Origin: Sarcophilus harrisii
Lineage: Eukaryota; Chordata; Mammalia; Dasyuromorphia; Dasyuridae
DNA length: 64,000 nt
Reading direction: 5' to 3'
Assembly: GCF_902635505.1 (NCBI RefSeq)
Contig: NC_045426.1
Coordinates: forward strand, 672,113,087-672,177,086
This document shows positions 20,991-32,889 of the stretch, piece by piece. The position numbers were made by a program, and so were the translations under genes. Below the pieces are notes generated by a model. That model was not told the origin of the DNA. It made no database searches and saw nothing but the letters and a program-made list of their open reading frames with translations. Position 1 is the first letter of the stretch. Each line of letters opens with the position of its first letter.

Positions 20991-22440
20991 AGTCTGGGGA
21001 AAAGCCTGGAGAACTACAGTTTGGAACGAGTTGATTCCCAAGACAACTCAGACAATGATGTCTAGGACTCCTTGTGTGGTAGCAGAACCCCCCCCCCCCA
21101 CTTTCCTTTAACTCCCCAATCCAGATGCTTTAAAATTATGTAGAGAGACAACATGGCAAAATCTCCCCCACATCAGTGATTCCTCTAGCTCTCAACTCTG
21201 TGACCTGAAGTAGGAACAATGATGGGTAAGAAGTGAGCGTCTGACAGTAGGAGGAGTGGAAAAGGAATTCTGAGTGAGGATAAGGAACTGCAGAGATTCC
21301 CCCTGGGATCTAAGCCCCCTGGTAAAACTCCATGAGACCCTAAGCATTCGGCTCTGAAAAGGGACCTGAGGTTTCATCTAGTCCAAGCCCCTCATTTTAC
21401 AGATGGAGAAAATGAGAGAGGGAACTCCTCTCCCATTACATAATACAGCCAAGCAGTATTCAGATTCCATCTATGATACCCCACTTTAATCACCTCATCT
21501 CCTTCTGTCTCTGTGGCTGGGGCTGCTGGCTGCCTCCACTGTCCTACCTGTTCTCTGCTAAACAGGAGGGAAGGACTTTCCAGACGGTCTCTCCTCAAGA
21601 CACAGAAGGAAAAGAGTTTGGCTCCCAATCCTCACATCTTTTCACTCAATAACCAACAGGGAGAGACCGATGTAGGGGTGCTACCGGAATATGTTTGTGT
21701 GAACAAAAACCAGGTTCAGCTATTTATTGGGTCAAGCAGACCGGGCCCAATCTAGTCCTTGCAGAGTGAGGAAAGCCTGACAGTCCTTTCTCCCATGAAG
21801 CAAACAGGCCAGAGGAGCAGTTTAAAGCCGGGTCCTAGAGAAGAGCTGAGGGCAATCAGCCTCCAGATATCATCTTAAAAGGGTCTCTCCCCCAGCCACC
21901 CTTTCCTCCCTCTGCTTCCCTCTACTGTTTTGGACAAGCTGCCCCTTCCTTCCCTGCCAGGGCTGAGAGCCTCCTTTCATCTTCCCTCTATAACACCACC
22001 AGAGACTAAAAGCCTCCAGCCGCTTCCTCTTTCATATCTTTGTGATTCCTATAGAAATGGGCTGTCCAGAGTGGCAGCATGATAAAGCTTCTTGAAATTC
22101 AAAATAAGTATTGGAACCCTCTTTTGTTAAAATAATTGCTACTCCACAAGTCTCGGGCAAGGAGAAGAGGAAAGAGGAAGGGATGAGGCTCCAGGTACTT
22201 GCCAGAAGAGCATCCATGGGAGGATGTGTCCCTACAAAGCTGCACACCTGTGGAACTGTTTCCCCTTCTTTCTCCACCATCAGCCCAATTTACCCTGGAT
22301 ACATCTTTAGCCTCTTAGTTCCTCCTCCAGTTATATCTGCTCCATCCCAAGAATATTCCCCAAAACAAGACAAAACAAGAGTCAAAATTTAAAGAGTGAG
22401 CAGGAGATATGCCCCCCCATCCCCAAGTTTACTTCCATCT
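20990..22440. other. Intergenic, unassigned
   Basis: No gene seen. It holds a C-run at about 21,090 and a minus-strand AATAAA (21,727-21,722) with no exon found upstream of it. Confidence 0.45.
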
Positions 22441-22600
22441 ACTCTATTTTGTCCACATTTGCATATATTTTCTCCCCTGTTAAAACGTGAGCTCTTTGAG
22501 AGCAGGGACTATCTTGCCTTTCTTCATATTCACAGCTTTTAGTGTTGGTGCCTGCCATATAGTAGTCCCTTATTAAATGTTTGTTGATTGAATATCAGGG
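22440..22600 (+). mobile_element. L2 LINE 3' tail
   Basis: 'gagctctttgagagcagggact' phrase followed by 'gtcccttattaaatgtttgt'. Confidence 0.65.
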
Positions 22601-22689
22601 AACTTCCTATAAAGGAGTCCCTGTGAATGTGATCTCTATCTCCAAAGCTGGAGCCCAAATTTAGAGTTGAGGGAGAAGCTACTACTGCA

Positions 22690-23345
22690 AAACCTTGCTG
22701 GTTAATCTTCCTGCCATAAATCTCCCACTATCTTTAATCCGGTTTATCTTCTACTCAGCTGTCATCTTCCTAACAGGCCAGCCAAGTCACTGTCCTATCA
22801 ATAAACAGTGGCTCCCTATTACCTCCAGGAGCAATAAAATCCTCTATTTAGTTTTTAAAACCCTTCATAACTTGTTCTTACTCTTCCATTCTTTCTCCAA
22901 CATTAGCTTTCTTGTTCTCACCCAGGGTGCTCCATCTCCTTTTGAGTGACTGTCCCCCCGTTCCTAGAATGCTCTTCCCCCTTACTTGTGCTCCTTGATG
23001 CCCTAGTCCTTTCCCTCTGAGATAACCGCCCCCCATTTTTGTGTATGTTTTGTATTACATAGTTGTTTGCATGTTGTCTGTCCCTGTGACCTCTCAGAGA
23101 GCAGGGATTGTTTTATGCCTTTGTATCTCCAGTGCTTAGTACAGTGCCTAGTACACAGTAAGCACTTAATAAATGCATGATGAGGACAGTTACATGGTGC
23201 AGTGGATAGAGCACTGGCCCTGGAGTCAGAGGCCAGGAGTTCTAATCCAGCATCAGATACAACACTTCCTAGTAGTGTGACCTTGAGCAAGTCACTTAAT
23301 AACCAATTGTCTCATCAAAAGAAAAGAAAAAAAACAAATGCATGA
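22690..23345 (+). mobile_element. L2 LINE 3' end, split by a SINE
   Basis: One of the better L2 copies here: 'cactgtcctatcaataaaca', 'gtggctccctattacctcca', 'gaatgctcttcccccttact', then 'cagtgcctagtacacagtaa' and 'gcacttaataaatgcatgat'. A SINE is inserted in the tail at 23,184. Confidence 0.75.
23184..23335 (+). mobile_element. WSINE1-like SINE inside an L2
   Basis: 'tggtgcagtggatagagcac' head and A-rich tail. AAATGCATGATG at 23,172-23,183 is repeated directly after the tail, so the insertion is younger than the L2. Confidence 0.9.
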
Positions 23346-23639
23346 TGGTGGTGGTTGTGGGAGTTTTCCATCTTGGGTTCCAGGAGAATCTCACTATATA
23401 GTTAGTTAATAATCTTTAAATTAGAGGATGCCTCCTTCGAGACAGAATCGGTCTAGCTCATCTTATTGCCAGTAAAACGAAGAATAAAATATAAGTCTGA
23501 GGACCTCATTGATACAATCCCATAGCTCTGTGTCTTTATCCGGGGAAATGTTTTCCCCAAACTCGCAGAATTCATGTTCATTCTCCTTCACAATTACTAA
23601 GGTGAGGATGACCTCAGAGTCGGACCCTCCCACAGGAGA

Positions 23640-23910
23640 TTCCATGAAATGGGAAAAGCACAGAATCTGGAATTAAACGATCCAGATCTGAATCCTAACC
23701 TTGCTTATTTACTAAGCAGCCTTGTCCTCTCTGGGATATGGTTGTATTTATGTGATGTGTATCCTATTTCCTCATCTATAAAATGATCTCCATGGTCTTC
23801 TCCAGCTCCCAATCCCATGGCCTATGAGGTTCAGGCATGGGTTGTCCTAAATGACCCACCCCCCTCCCGGTTCCTTCCAGCTCTGAGATTCTATGATTCT
23901 AGAACTGTTG
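23640..23910 (+). mobile_element. MIR-type CORE-SINE
   Basis: 'gaatctggaattaaacgatc' to 'ctatttcctcatctataaaa' with an MIR end. Confidence 0.6.
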
Positions 23911-23999
23911 CTTCTCACAGGTCTTTAAAACCTGCTCCCAGAGTAGTATCTCCCCCTACAGGGGAGAGACCCTCCCTTACTCCCCAGGAGTCCTCAGAA

Positions 24000-24830
24000 A
24001 GCAGCTGGGTTAAGTCAAGGAGATGAATGACCAGTACACTCTCAGGGGATGAATCTTCTGTGCACTGAAAGGGATGTTGGAATACGGAACACAGAATGAC
24101 AGAACTGAAAGCGACCCCCTAATCCAGCCACACAGAAGCAGTTCCAGAGAGGGGTAGGGTCTTTGCCATGTCCGTGTGGCCAATCTAGTGAAGCCGGGGT
24201 CAGAAGATAGACTAGGATTCCTTCCTTCCATTCCAGAGTTTTGTCAGGCCCAGGTATTGCTGCTTCTTCCTCCCTATCGACCCTCACCTGGTCTGTCCCC
24301 TGGGAAAGAGCCCACAGCCCCGTTGTTGCTCTGAGCTCAGCCCTGGCTCCTCCCTTTCCCCAAATCAGTTCCAGGACCTTAAGTCAGGACATGCCTCCCC
24401 AGTGAGTCCAGGGGCCCAAGGGGGGACCCAGAGCCCCATCTCCAACTCTCCTTAGACTGTAGCGGGGGGACAGAGGGCCCAAGCGAGTCTGACCCCGATC
24501 CCCCAGCATCATCTCGGGGCCGGTGGGTACCCTCGTGGCCCTGGTTCTAGGTTCTTGTTTTCTCCTTGATATTCCCTCATTCTGGACTGGCCTTTGTTCC
24601 AGGGGAGACAAGAATCAGATCCATGCCGGGAACCGTGATAAACACTCTACATTTAGATATAAATACTATTTGATAACTACCTGAAACACCTGCAGCTTCG
24701 TCATGTGCTTTCCTTCCAGCCGCCCCATGAGGGCAGTGGTGCATAATGCTTATCCCTGACTCCAGCCTCATTTCTTAGCATTGGCCCGTGGGTATTCTTT
24801 GTTCCAGGAAGGCCCAACTGCTTAACTGTC
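24000..24830. other. Intergenic, unassigned
   Basis: Mostly unique-looking sequence with a weak MIR/L3-like trace at 24,060-24,230. No gene seen. Confidence 0.4.
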
Positions 24831-24834
24831 CCCC

Positions 24835-25030
24835 GAATATCACGTTCCATCTCCTACCTCCGTGGTCTGGCACAAGCTGTTCCCTGCCCAGAACGCACCA
24901 CTCCCTCGGCCTCTCAGATTTCTCTTCCTTCAGGCCTCGGTCCAGGCTCAGCCCCTCCTTCCTATGTGACCATCCACCCTTGTTGGGGCCCTCTCTCCTC
25001 CCGGTGCCCATTTTTCCCCATCCATCTCTC
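24835..25030 (+). mobile_element. L2 LINE piece
   Basis: 'caagctgttccctgcccaga' and 'tttctcttccttcaggcctc' are L2 3' phrases. Forward. Confidence 0.55.
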
Positions 25031-25034
25031 AGAG

Positions 25035-25365
25035 GCAGCTGTTGGCAAAGTGGGGAGAGCTCTGGGGTCAGGAAAACAAGTTCAAATCCGGCCTCAGACA
25101 TTTACCAGTTGCCTCAGTTTACTCACCTGTAAGAAAGGATAATAACGCCATTCACCTGGCAAGGTTGTTGTGAGAATCTGTACAAGTGGTTAGCATACAG
25201 CCCTGAAGTCAGGAGGACCTGAGTTCAAATCTGGTCTCAGACACTTAACATTTTCCAGCTGTGTGACCCTGGGGAAGTCACTTAACCCCAACTGCCTCAG
25301 GGGGAAAAAAGTAGCACAGTGCTTGGCACATAATAAGCATTATATAAATGTTTTGTATATATAAA
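25035..25365 (+). mobile_element. MIR-type SINE interrupted by a WSINE1-like SINE
   Basis: A MIR head and core (25,035-25,185: 'aagttcaaatccggcctcag', 'gttgcctcagtttactcacc') is separated from its tail ('gcttggcacataataagcat') by a forward WSINE1-like SINE at about 25,186-25,313. An AT-rich run follows to 25,415. Confidence 0.7.
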
Positions 25366-25529
25366 TTATAATATATATTATATATTGTTATAATTTACAT
25401 ATAAATTATATAAATGCTTTCCCTTCCTCCTTCCTAATCTCCCACCAACCACCACCAAAGTAAATTTTTTGAGGGCTAATTTTTGTCTTTGTAAGCCTAG
25501 CATTTAAGAGATACTGTAATGAATTTAGA

Positions 25530-26100
25530 ATTTATTTTTTTTTTTTGAGGCAATCAGGGTTAAGTCACTTGCTCAGGTGGATCTTGGTTCTGCTCTGATC
25601 TGTGCCCTCCCTTCTTCTGGCCAGATCATCAGTCAGATAGTCAAAAAATGTTTATTATCCCCTACTCTGTGCCAGGTACTGTGCCAAGTGCCAGGATACC
25701 TAGAAAAACATCAATTGAGTGATAGACAACCAAAACTAGAACTAGAGTGAGGGACATTTTTCCAAGCTTCTCTAATCTAGGCTGAGTACATATTGGATCC
25801 AGCAGTTAAGGTACTAAGAGAAAGAAATCTTCACAGTCTCAGGAGCAAATTATTATAATGTCACATATCACAGACCAGGAAAAAAAAAAAAGCCATTTTC
25901 TTGTCTCTCCCTCTCAGTTCTTATCCAAAGGGAACAACTGTCTTTTTCTTTTAAAAACACTGAGAGGCATCTCCAGTTGTTCTGATCTATATCTTGCCCT
26001 TGGAACCAGATGGCTCTGGAGGAGAGAGTGAGGTTGGTGACTTTTCACAGTTCTCACTCATTTCATTTCAATTCATTTGCATGTCATTTTTTTTTTTTTT
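25530..26100. other. Intergenic with a truncated SINE
   Basis: A short reverse WSINE1-like piece lies at 25,530-25,580 ('gaggcaatcagggttaagtc') and an L2-type 'ctctgtgccaggtactgtgc' at about 25,665. The rest is unassigned; it ends in an oligo(T) at about 26,087-26,101. Confidence 0.45.
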
Positions 26101-26434
26101 TAATTTTAACACTGACTTTAAGCCAAACTGTGAGCACTGAAAAAGGTACAGGAGGAAGACGATAAGACTTACCAAACTTCAGCTGGAAAGGATCACCAAA
26201 TGTCATTGCTGGGAATATCTAGAATGATAGTTAAGAGCTGTATTCAATCTTTAGCTATAAATTGAGAGCATAATATTATGTTTAGATGAAAATGGAGGGG
26301 GTGGGATATGAGCTTTGGGTTTGAAGGAATCATGAAATTCAAAAATGAATGATACAATCAGGAGAAATCAAAAGGAATTAAGGAAGAGAGAGAGAGAGAC
26401 AGATTTAGGCTTCTGAAGAGAAATTGGAGATAAA

Positions 26435-26700
26435 ATTATAATAGCATTTATATAGCTCTTTAAGATTTACAATATATATATATTTACATTTTACAGATGT
26501 TAACTTATTTGACTTTTCCCACAATCCTGTGAGTGAGATGCTGTTGTCCTCATTTTACAGATGAGGAATCTAACACTGAGCAAAGAGACAAATGACTTGC
26601 TAGAAATTGTCCACAGTAGAATTCAAGATTAGATATTTCTAACTCAAAGTCCATTGCTCTATATCCATTTATTGCACCACCTAGCTAATTTTAGTTTTAT
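26435..26700 (-). mobile_element. MIR/MAR1-type CORE-SINE, near full length
   Basis: 'tatagctctttaagatttac' tail, 'ctcattttacagatgaggaa' core and 'ccatttattgcaccacctag' head, all in reverse. Confidence 0.75.
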
Positions 26701-27110
26701 ACATAGACGTCATAATTCACAGGTACAAGTGAATGGGATTGCCAAGAAAAAGAGGGTAGAAATAAGAAAAAATAATTCTGAGGACAGAATACGAGGAAAT
26801 AAACACCCGCCTTAAATTCTGGGAAAGAAGAATAACCAACAACTGAGACATAGAAATAGGCTTGAAAAGTAGGACAACAATCAGGAAATTGCAGTATCCT
26901 GGAAGAAAGAGAACAGAATGTACAAAGAAGGAACAGTTCAAAAGCATTCATTTTTTCACGGAAATTAAGGAGGATGAGGAGTACAGAAAGTCAATTGGAT
27001 TTGTCAATTTAGTCATGGTAACTTTTGAGAGAATAGTTTTACTAGAGTGAACAGAAGACAGATTCAAAGATTGAAAAAATGGGTAATGAAAAAGTGAAGG
27101 AAGCAATTAA
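26700..27110 (-). mobile_element. L2 LINE coding-region piece
   Basis: The plus strand 'aaggaggatgaggagtacag' and 'gtcaattggatttgtcaatt' are the reverse of an L2 block. The 84-codon minus frame is L2-derived, not a gene. Confidence 0.5.
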
Positions 27111-27299
27111 AGAATACCTCTTTTTAAGAATATTGATTAAGTTTGAAATGAATGTGATAAATTTATCATATAATAATATGTGATAAACATATGTTTATAC
27201 ATATGTACATAGATGTACACATATATATATATATGTTTGTGTGTGTGTATGTGTGTAAATTAGAGGAGCAAGAAAGGCTGTATCTTCCACAACTATGAC

Positions 27300-27560
27300 T
27301 GAATGATTCCTAAAGTAGTTCACGTGGAATCAAGAAGACCTAAATTCAAATCAAACCCTAACCCTAAATTCAAATCAAACCTCAGACACTTATTATTAGC
27401 TAGCTGTATGCCCTCTGGGTAAATAATTAAATTGCTGCTTGTCTCAGTTTCCTTATCTGTAGATGACAATAATAGTAGCACCTACTTCCCAGAGTAAAAT
27501 GGGATATTTGTAAAGTGCTTTATAAAGTTTAAAATGCTAGTTATTTATTATTGCTGTTGT
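27300..27560 (+). mobile_element. MIR/MAR1-type SINE with internal duplication
   Basis: 'tgtctcagtttccttatctg' core and 'taaagtgctttataaagttt' tail. The head contains CTAAATTCAAATCAAAC twice, the copies joined by CCTAACC (27,338-27,380). Confidence 0.75.
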
Positions 27561-27719
27561 TGATAATCATTATTTATTTTTATTATAATTGTTAACGATG
27601 TTTATTGCCCATATATATAATTTTTAGCTACCCAAGATTTAAAAAAAGGATTTTTATGCATAAAATCAATATATCTCAGATAAGGAAAGAAATTTTCAAT
27701 TGGGAAGAAATCTGCAACA

Positions 27720-27970
27720 AATATTTTTATTTCTTGATAGTATTTTATTTTATGGAAATATGTTTATGTTAATGCTGTAAAGTTAGCCATGCATATAACC
27801 TGTAAATAAAAGGCTATTAAATTAATTAATTAATTAATTAATTAAAGAAAAAAAAAGGAAATATGTTTAAAAGGATTATACATATTTACCTTATATCAGA
27901 TTGCTTGTTCTCTTAGGGAGTGGGGAGGAAAGGGAGAGAAAGAAAAGAATTTGGAATATAGTCTCACCTG
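27720..27970 (+). mobile_element. L1 LINE 3' end, interrupted
   Basis: 'ggaaatatgtttaaaaggat', 'ccttatatcagattgcttgt' and 'gagtggggaggaaagggaga' are the L1 3'UTR. A second, shorter L1 end lies inside it at 27,767-27,856. Confidence 0.65.
27767..27856 (+). mobile_element. Very short (90-bp) L1 insertion with target-site duplication
   Basis: The insert is only the last stretch of an L1 ('gctgtaaagttagccatgca', 'aaataaaaggctattaaat'), a run of ATTA repeats and oligo(A). The 13-base GGAAATATGTTTA flanks it exactly on both sides (27,754-27,766; 27,857-27,869). The same 3' end occurs, reversed, in the young L1 at 41,271-42,416. Confidence 0.88.
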
Positions 27971-27994
27971 AAAAAAAGTTTTCCTCTTTAAAAA

Positions 27995-28270
27995 AATAGT
28001 ATTTTATTTTTCCAAATACATGTAAAGATAGTTTTCAACAACATTTTTCTAGATTTTGTGTTCCAAATTTTTTTTCCCTCCTTCCCTTATCTCCACATTC
28101 CCCAAGACAGCAAGCAAACTGATATAGGTTATATATGTGTAATCCTTTTAAATACATTTCCTTATTTTTGCACATGTGGGTCTTTTCCCCGCTTTTATGA
28201 CCTCTTTGGGATATAAACCCTACTAGTGACACTACTGGATCAAAGGATATCACAGTTTTATAGTCCTTTA
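27995..28270 (-). mobile_element. L1 LINE 3' end
   Basis: 'aaagatagttttcaacaaca' and 'cctctttgggatataaaccc' are the L1 3' end and late ORF2 in reverse. Older forward L1-like traces follow to about 28,680. Confidence 0.6.
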
Positions 28271-28796
28271 GGCATAGTGTATAAATATTTCTAATAAATT
28301 TCAGATATATAAGATAATAAGAATATATGACCAAGAATTGTCCATCAATACACAAACATTTTAAAAATGAGCAACAGTTTTTAAAGAATTTTCATACAGC
28401 AGTATGAAAAGCCATTCCAAATCACTAGTAACAAGACAAATGCAAATCAAAAGAAAGAACTCCAATAGGCCAAATAACAAAAGATAAAAATAGTCCATGC
28501 TAGGACGCCACTGGAAAGACAGATACATTTATACAGTATTAGTAGAGATATGAAATGATCAAACTATACTATAGTTTTGAGAAATCAGTTCTATAGTTTA
28601 CATGAGAAATCAATAAGTTCTTCATACTCTGATTCTGATAGTCCACTATTGCACATAGACCTTAAGAAATTCATTTAAAAAAAAAAAAGGTCTTATGTAT
28701 TATAAAATGATTATAGTACTTCCTTTTGCAGAGGCAAAAAAAAAAAATGTCTTTATAACAAAATAAACAAAATGTATGATAAAAATAAAAACTATT

Positions 28797-28938
28797 TGGG
28801 GACAGCTGAGTGGTTTGGTAGACAGAGCACCAGCTCTGAAGTCAAGAGCACCTTAGTTCAAATTTGGCCTTAGATATTTACTAGCTGTGTGATCCTGGGA
28901 AAGTCACTTAACCATAATTGCCTTAAAAAAATTTTTTT
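28797..28938 (+). mobile_element. WSINE1-like SINE
   Basis: 'gagtggtttggtagacagag' head, 'agttcaaatttggcc' B box, 'gggaaagtcacttaacc'. More diverged than the other copies. Confidence 0.8.
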
Positions 28939-29099
28939 TAACTTCTCTATTTGTCAGAGCTAACATCATTTAACACTGGAAAGAATCTTAGAAATTATCT
29001 AGTTAAATTCCCTCATTTTAGATTGAGAAAATTCAGGGTCAGAAAAAGGGGAAAAAGTCAAATAGCAAATGCCAAACCTAGGGTTCACACCTGCACTTA

Positions 29100-29830
29100 A
29101 CTGAATGGAGGATGGATTGAAGTGGGGAAGAGACCTGGGGCAAGTCCAGCTCAGAGGTGATGAGGGCCTATACTAACCAGAGCGATGGTTCTATGAAAAG
29201 AGAAACGTGAGAGAATAAGATTTGACAATCGACTGGATAAGTTGAATGAGTCTGAGTAAGGAGAGAGTAGGACTGAGGTGACCTGGATGACTCAGGAGGA
29301 TGTTGATACAGAATAAGAAAAGTTGGGAAGCTGGAAAGATTTGAAGAAAAAGATGAGTTGTTTTGGACACATTGAGTGTGAGGTGCCTATGAGACATCTA
29401 GGGTGAAGTGTCTGAGAGCTACTGATAATATAGGACTAGCGTGCAGGAGAGAGATTAAGGCTTGATGTATAAATCTGGCAATCATCTATCTTCCTAAAGA
29501 AAATAATTGAAATTATTGGAGCCCATGATAGCAGCTAGCAAAATAATATGGAGAAAAAAAGAGAAGATAGTCCAAATCTTTGAGGGATTTCAGTGGTTAA
29601 AAGGTGTGACATGGATAAAGATCCAATAAAGGAGAAATAAAAGGAGCAATCAGCTGAATATGAGAAAAACCAGGAGAGAACAGCATTTATGAAAACCAGG
29701 GAGGAAGGAGTATCCAGGATTTGGCAAATACAAAAAGCAAAACAGTCCCTGTTATCAAGGAGCTAACATTCTAATAGGGTTATAGGGGAGTGGTAGCCAG
29801 AGAAGTATGGCTTGATCAGGAAAGTGACTG
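29100..29830 (-). mobile_element. L2 LINE reverse-transcriptase region
   Basis: The minus strand reads MSHRHLTLNVSKT around 29,360-29,397, the L2 reverse-transcriptase block. Plus-strand phrases 'gagaggtgatgagggc'-like and 'gatccaataaaggagaaat' match other L2 pieces here. Truncated and degraded. Confidence 0.7.
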
Positions 29831-29849
29831 GGACAGGAAAGTTGCTCTC

Positions 29850-30320
29850 ATCCACTCTTCTTATTGCATAGTTCTAACTGGGTCACTCCATTCCTCCAAA
29901 ATCGTTGATAGTTTTTCATTGACTTCCAAATGAAAACCAAATTGTAGCTTGGTGTTCAGGCTAGTTCTTTTACCTTTTATCTTTTTATCTTTCCAGCCTG
30001 ATTTCTTATTCTTCAAAAATCCTAACCTCCAACCAACTATTCCATTGACCGGTCCTCAAATATATCTTGTACTTTCCTTAGCTCTGTTTTAGCTAACATC
30101 TGTCCTTTGCTGGAAATACCCAGCAGCCTCTAGTCCCCAGTGCCATTATCTCTACCTTTTGATATTTTAGCCATCTTACAATGCACAGATTAATTCTCAC
30201 CTCATTTGTGAAGTTTTTCTGGATTGTATCCATTGAAAGTAATGTTTCCTAAATACCTTTGGTGCTAAATATTATAATAGTATTTTACCCCTTGGTATAT
30301 AAAATTACAGAACATCATAG
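29850..30320 (+). mobile_element. L2 LINE 3' end
   Basis: 'aactgggtcactccattcct' to 'gaagtttttctggattgtat' in L2 order, forward. Confidence 0.5.
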
Positions 30321-30759
30321 ATAAAAGAGATAAAGTCCCTTTTAGTTCATTTAGTCCCATTTAGTTCAACAACAACATCCCATTTTCTATCACCTATTTC
30401 TGGAAAAATGCTCTCCCTGTCTTCCTCTCATCCCACCAAATATATTCCTGTTTTGAATCTCACCTTCACATTCTGCATCACTCCCTAAATCCTATTTTTC
30501 TCCTTCCTCCAGTACAGATGGAACCCCTAAGCAACTCACTCCTGGGAAGGGGGTAATGGCTGGAAGGAGATGTTCTGTAATGGAAAAAAAAAATGGGAAA
30601 AAAGCCAAGAGAAAGATTTTTAAAAGATTTGTTGTTAAGATTAGATCTGAAAATCTTAGCTGGAAAGGAACTGATCTCCTTCTGGAATTTAGAAAAAGAA
30701 AAATCAAGAAAGGGAAAGAGGAGGAATAGTAACATACATTGCAACAACAAAATCTGAAA

Positions 30760-30945
30760 TCTGTTTCTAGGGGGTGGTGACAGTCCCACTGTTCTCTGCC
30801 CTGGTCAGATCACACCTAGAATATTTTGTTCCATTCTTTCTAGATCCACAGGGAAGGAGGCTAGTATAATAAGGGGTCTAAAAATTAAGTCATATGAGGT
30901 TTGAGTGAAGAAACTTGGGGTTAGTTAGCTTGAAGAAAATTAGAT
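30760..30945 (+). mobile_element. CR1/L3 LINE 3' region
   Basis: 'tctgccctggtcagatcaca' and 'agcttgaagaaaattag' match the copy at 13,850-14,050. Confidence 0.55.
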
Positions 30946-31330
30946 AATGATAAAATAATAACAATAATATTTAAATGAGACTTTAAGGTTTGCAAAGTAC
31001 TTTACAATTATCATTTCATTTTATCCTCATTACAAGTCTGAGAGGTAACTGAATATTATTGCCCATTTTACACATTTGGAAACTAAGGCAGAAAAAAGAA
31101 AAGCAACTTGCCCAATCACATATAAATATCTGATGCCATATTTGAACTCAATTCTTCTTGACTGAAGGGTCAGTGATATATATATATATTTTTTTTGCTG
31201 AGGCAATTGGGGTTAAGTGACTTGCCCAGGATCACACAGCTAGGGAGTGTTAAGTGTCTGAGATCAAATTTGAACTCGGGACCTCCCGATTTCAGAGCTG
31301 GTGCTCTATCCACTGCGCCACTTAGCTGTA
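30945..31330 (-). mobile_element. MAR1/MIR-type SINE with a WSINE1-like SINE inserted
   Basis: A reverse MIR/MAR1 element (30,945-31,188; 'ttaaggtttgcaaagtactt', 'attttacacatttggaaact') is followed directly by a well-kept reverse WSINE1-like SINE at 31,189-31,330 ('ctgaggcaattggggttaag' to 'tatccactgcgccacttagc'). Confidence 0.8.
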
Positions 31331-31339
31331 GCTACTTCT

Positions 31340-32880
31340 TAAGTAGATGATTTTCATTCCAGTCTTTAAATCTTGGTGGAGAAGGGAAGAGATGAGAAGT
31401 ATCTATCAGAGAACTGAGAGTACCCCAATACAAAAGTAAGCTCAATTGTTGGTAAAAAAAAAAAAAAAAAGTCTCGAGGTTAGATTTCAGCTTCATTTTA
31501 AGTTTCTATCAACTGAATCTCTCTGAGAATGGCTATTAACCCCAGATGACTGAGTCCAATGGGAGGAACCTGATCCTTTGCTAGGTACATTTTATTCATT
31601 GTTCTTGTATCCATAACACACAGTCGACCAGGAGCCATATTAATTATATTATAATATTATATTAATATTTATTGAGTGAACTGATCTAGAAACCAACAAA
31701 AGTCAGCAAAGTACAGTGTTCTCTCATTTTATCCCCATAACCACCCTGGGGGTAAATATAACAGATTGTCATGGTCTCCATTTTTCAGATGAGGAGGCTG
31801 CGAATAAGACAAAAGAAGTGATTTGGCTACCATCATCCACTTGGGGACTGTCCCTCTTGCCTGGATCTGACTTTAAATACCTTCTACTTCTAAGTCAGGT
31901 TTTTTGGACACCATCCCATCCTGCGTTGACAGCCTGGGTTTTGAGGACTCCCAGTGTCCAGAGAGGACATGGCAGGTTCATAACTTTGTGCTCACCTGGC
32001 ACTCGGGCCAATGGGTTTTCCCCCCTGCTTCTCTTCCATGTAACAGAAGTAACTCCCATTATGTTGAGGCTGTCAATTTTCCTGTTGCCCCAACAGGGCA
32101 GAAGTGAAGTAGATGCAAAAGTGGTCACCGAAGACAATGGTAGGAAGTCATGGGAGAGAGATTACCAGAGGTGGAATTGTCCCTGGAGGTTGTGTTGACC
32201 AGGGCTTCTTAAACTCAAATCGTGGGCCCCTCTGGCAAGCTTATGGAACTCTTCTCAGAAATAATGTTTTTAAATTTATAAAATACATAAGATGACAGTT
32301 TTATGCTGCTGGCATAAGCTTTGTGAACTGGAAATACAGCTAGAAAAATATAAGAACCCTTGATTTAGACCAATCTGTTCATTTTACAGCAGAGGAAATA
32401 AGTCAAACAAACCTCTCCTCCCGGTCTCTGTAAAACAATGGATGTTTTAAGGTTCACAAAGCATTCCACATGTCCTGTCTTATCTAACCTTCATAACAAA
32501 CAGTAGGTGATTGCTATTATAAGAGCCATGCAAATGTGAACAGGCTTCCTCTGGAGGGAAGTCTTCAAGGCAATGGTTGGATGCCCCTTCCAGGTGCCGA
32601 ATAAGGGCTTTCTTGGGCCAATACCAGTGACTTTCTGAAGGCCCCTTCCAGTACAGAAGCGTGTGAAATGTCTTAGAGGATAAGTTTTCTTATTTATTGC
32701 TAGAAATGTTCAAACTCTGGGTGATCACAGGGTCATCTGTCTAGAACTGGAACCTTTTCTGGGTGATGTGCTCAGTTCCCAAAGGTTACCATATTTCTGT
32801 GAAGATGGATAACAAGCTGTATATATTTAATTCCAATCCTGCATCCAAATTCCAGTCCATCACAAAATGCCAGGACATCC
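31340..32880. other. Intergenic, mostly unassigned
   Basis: No gene seen. A weak DNA-transposon-like end (AGGGCTTCTTAAACTC) lies at about 32,202, an MIR-like trace at about 32,380-32,530 and a CR1-like trace at 32,540-32,660. The 160-codon plus frame at 31,716-32,198 has no recognisable domain. Confidence 0.4.
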
Positions 32881-32889
32881 CAGCAGCAT

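Noticed and set aside
31716-32198. 160-codon plus frame between CERS4 and CD320
   Set aside because: No domain, no splice or promoter context, and frames of this length are expected by chance here.
32200-32360. A third hAT-like element
   Set aside because: Only one end (AGGGCTTCTTAAACTC) is visible and no matching second end was found.
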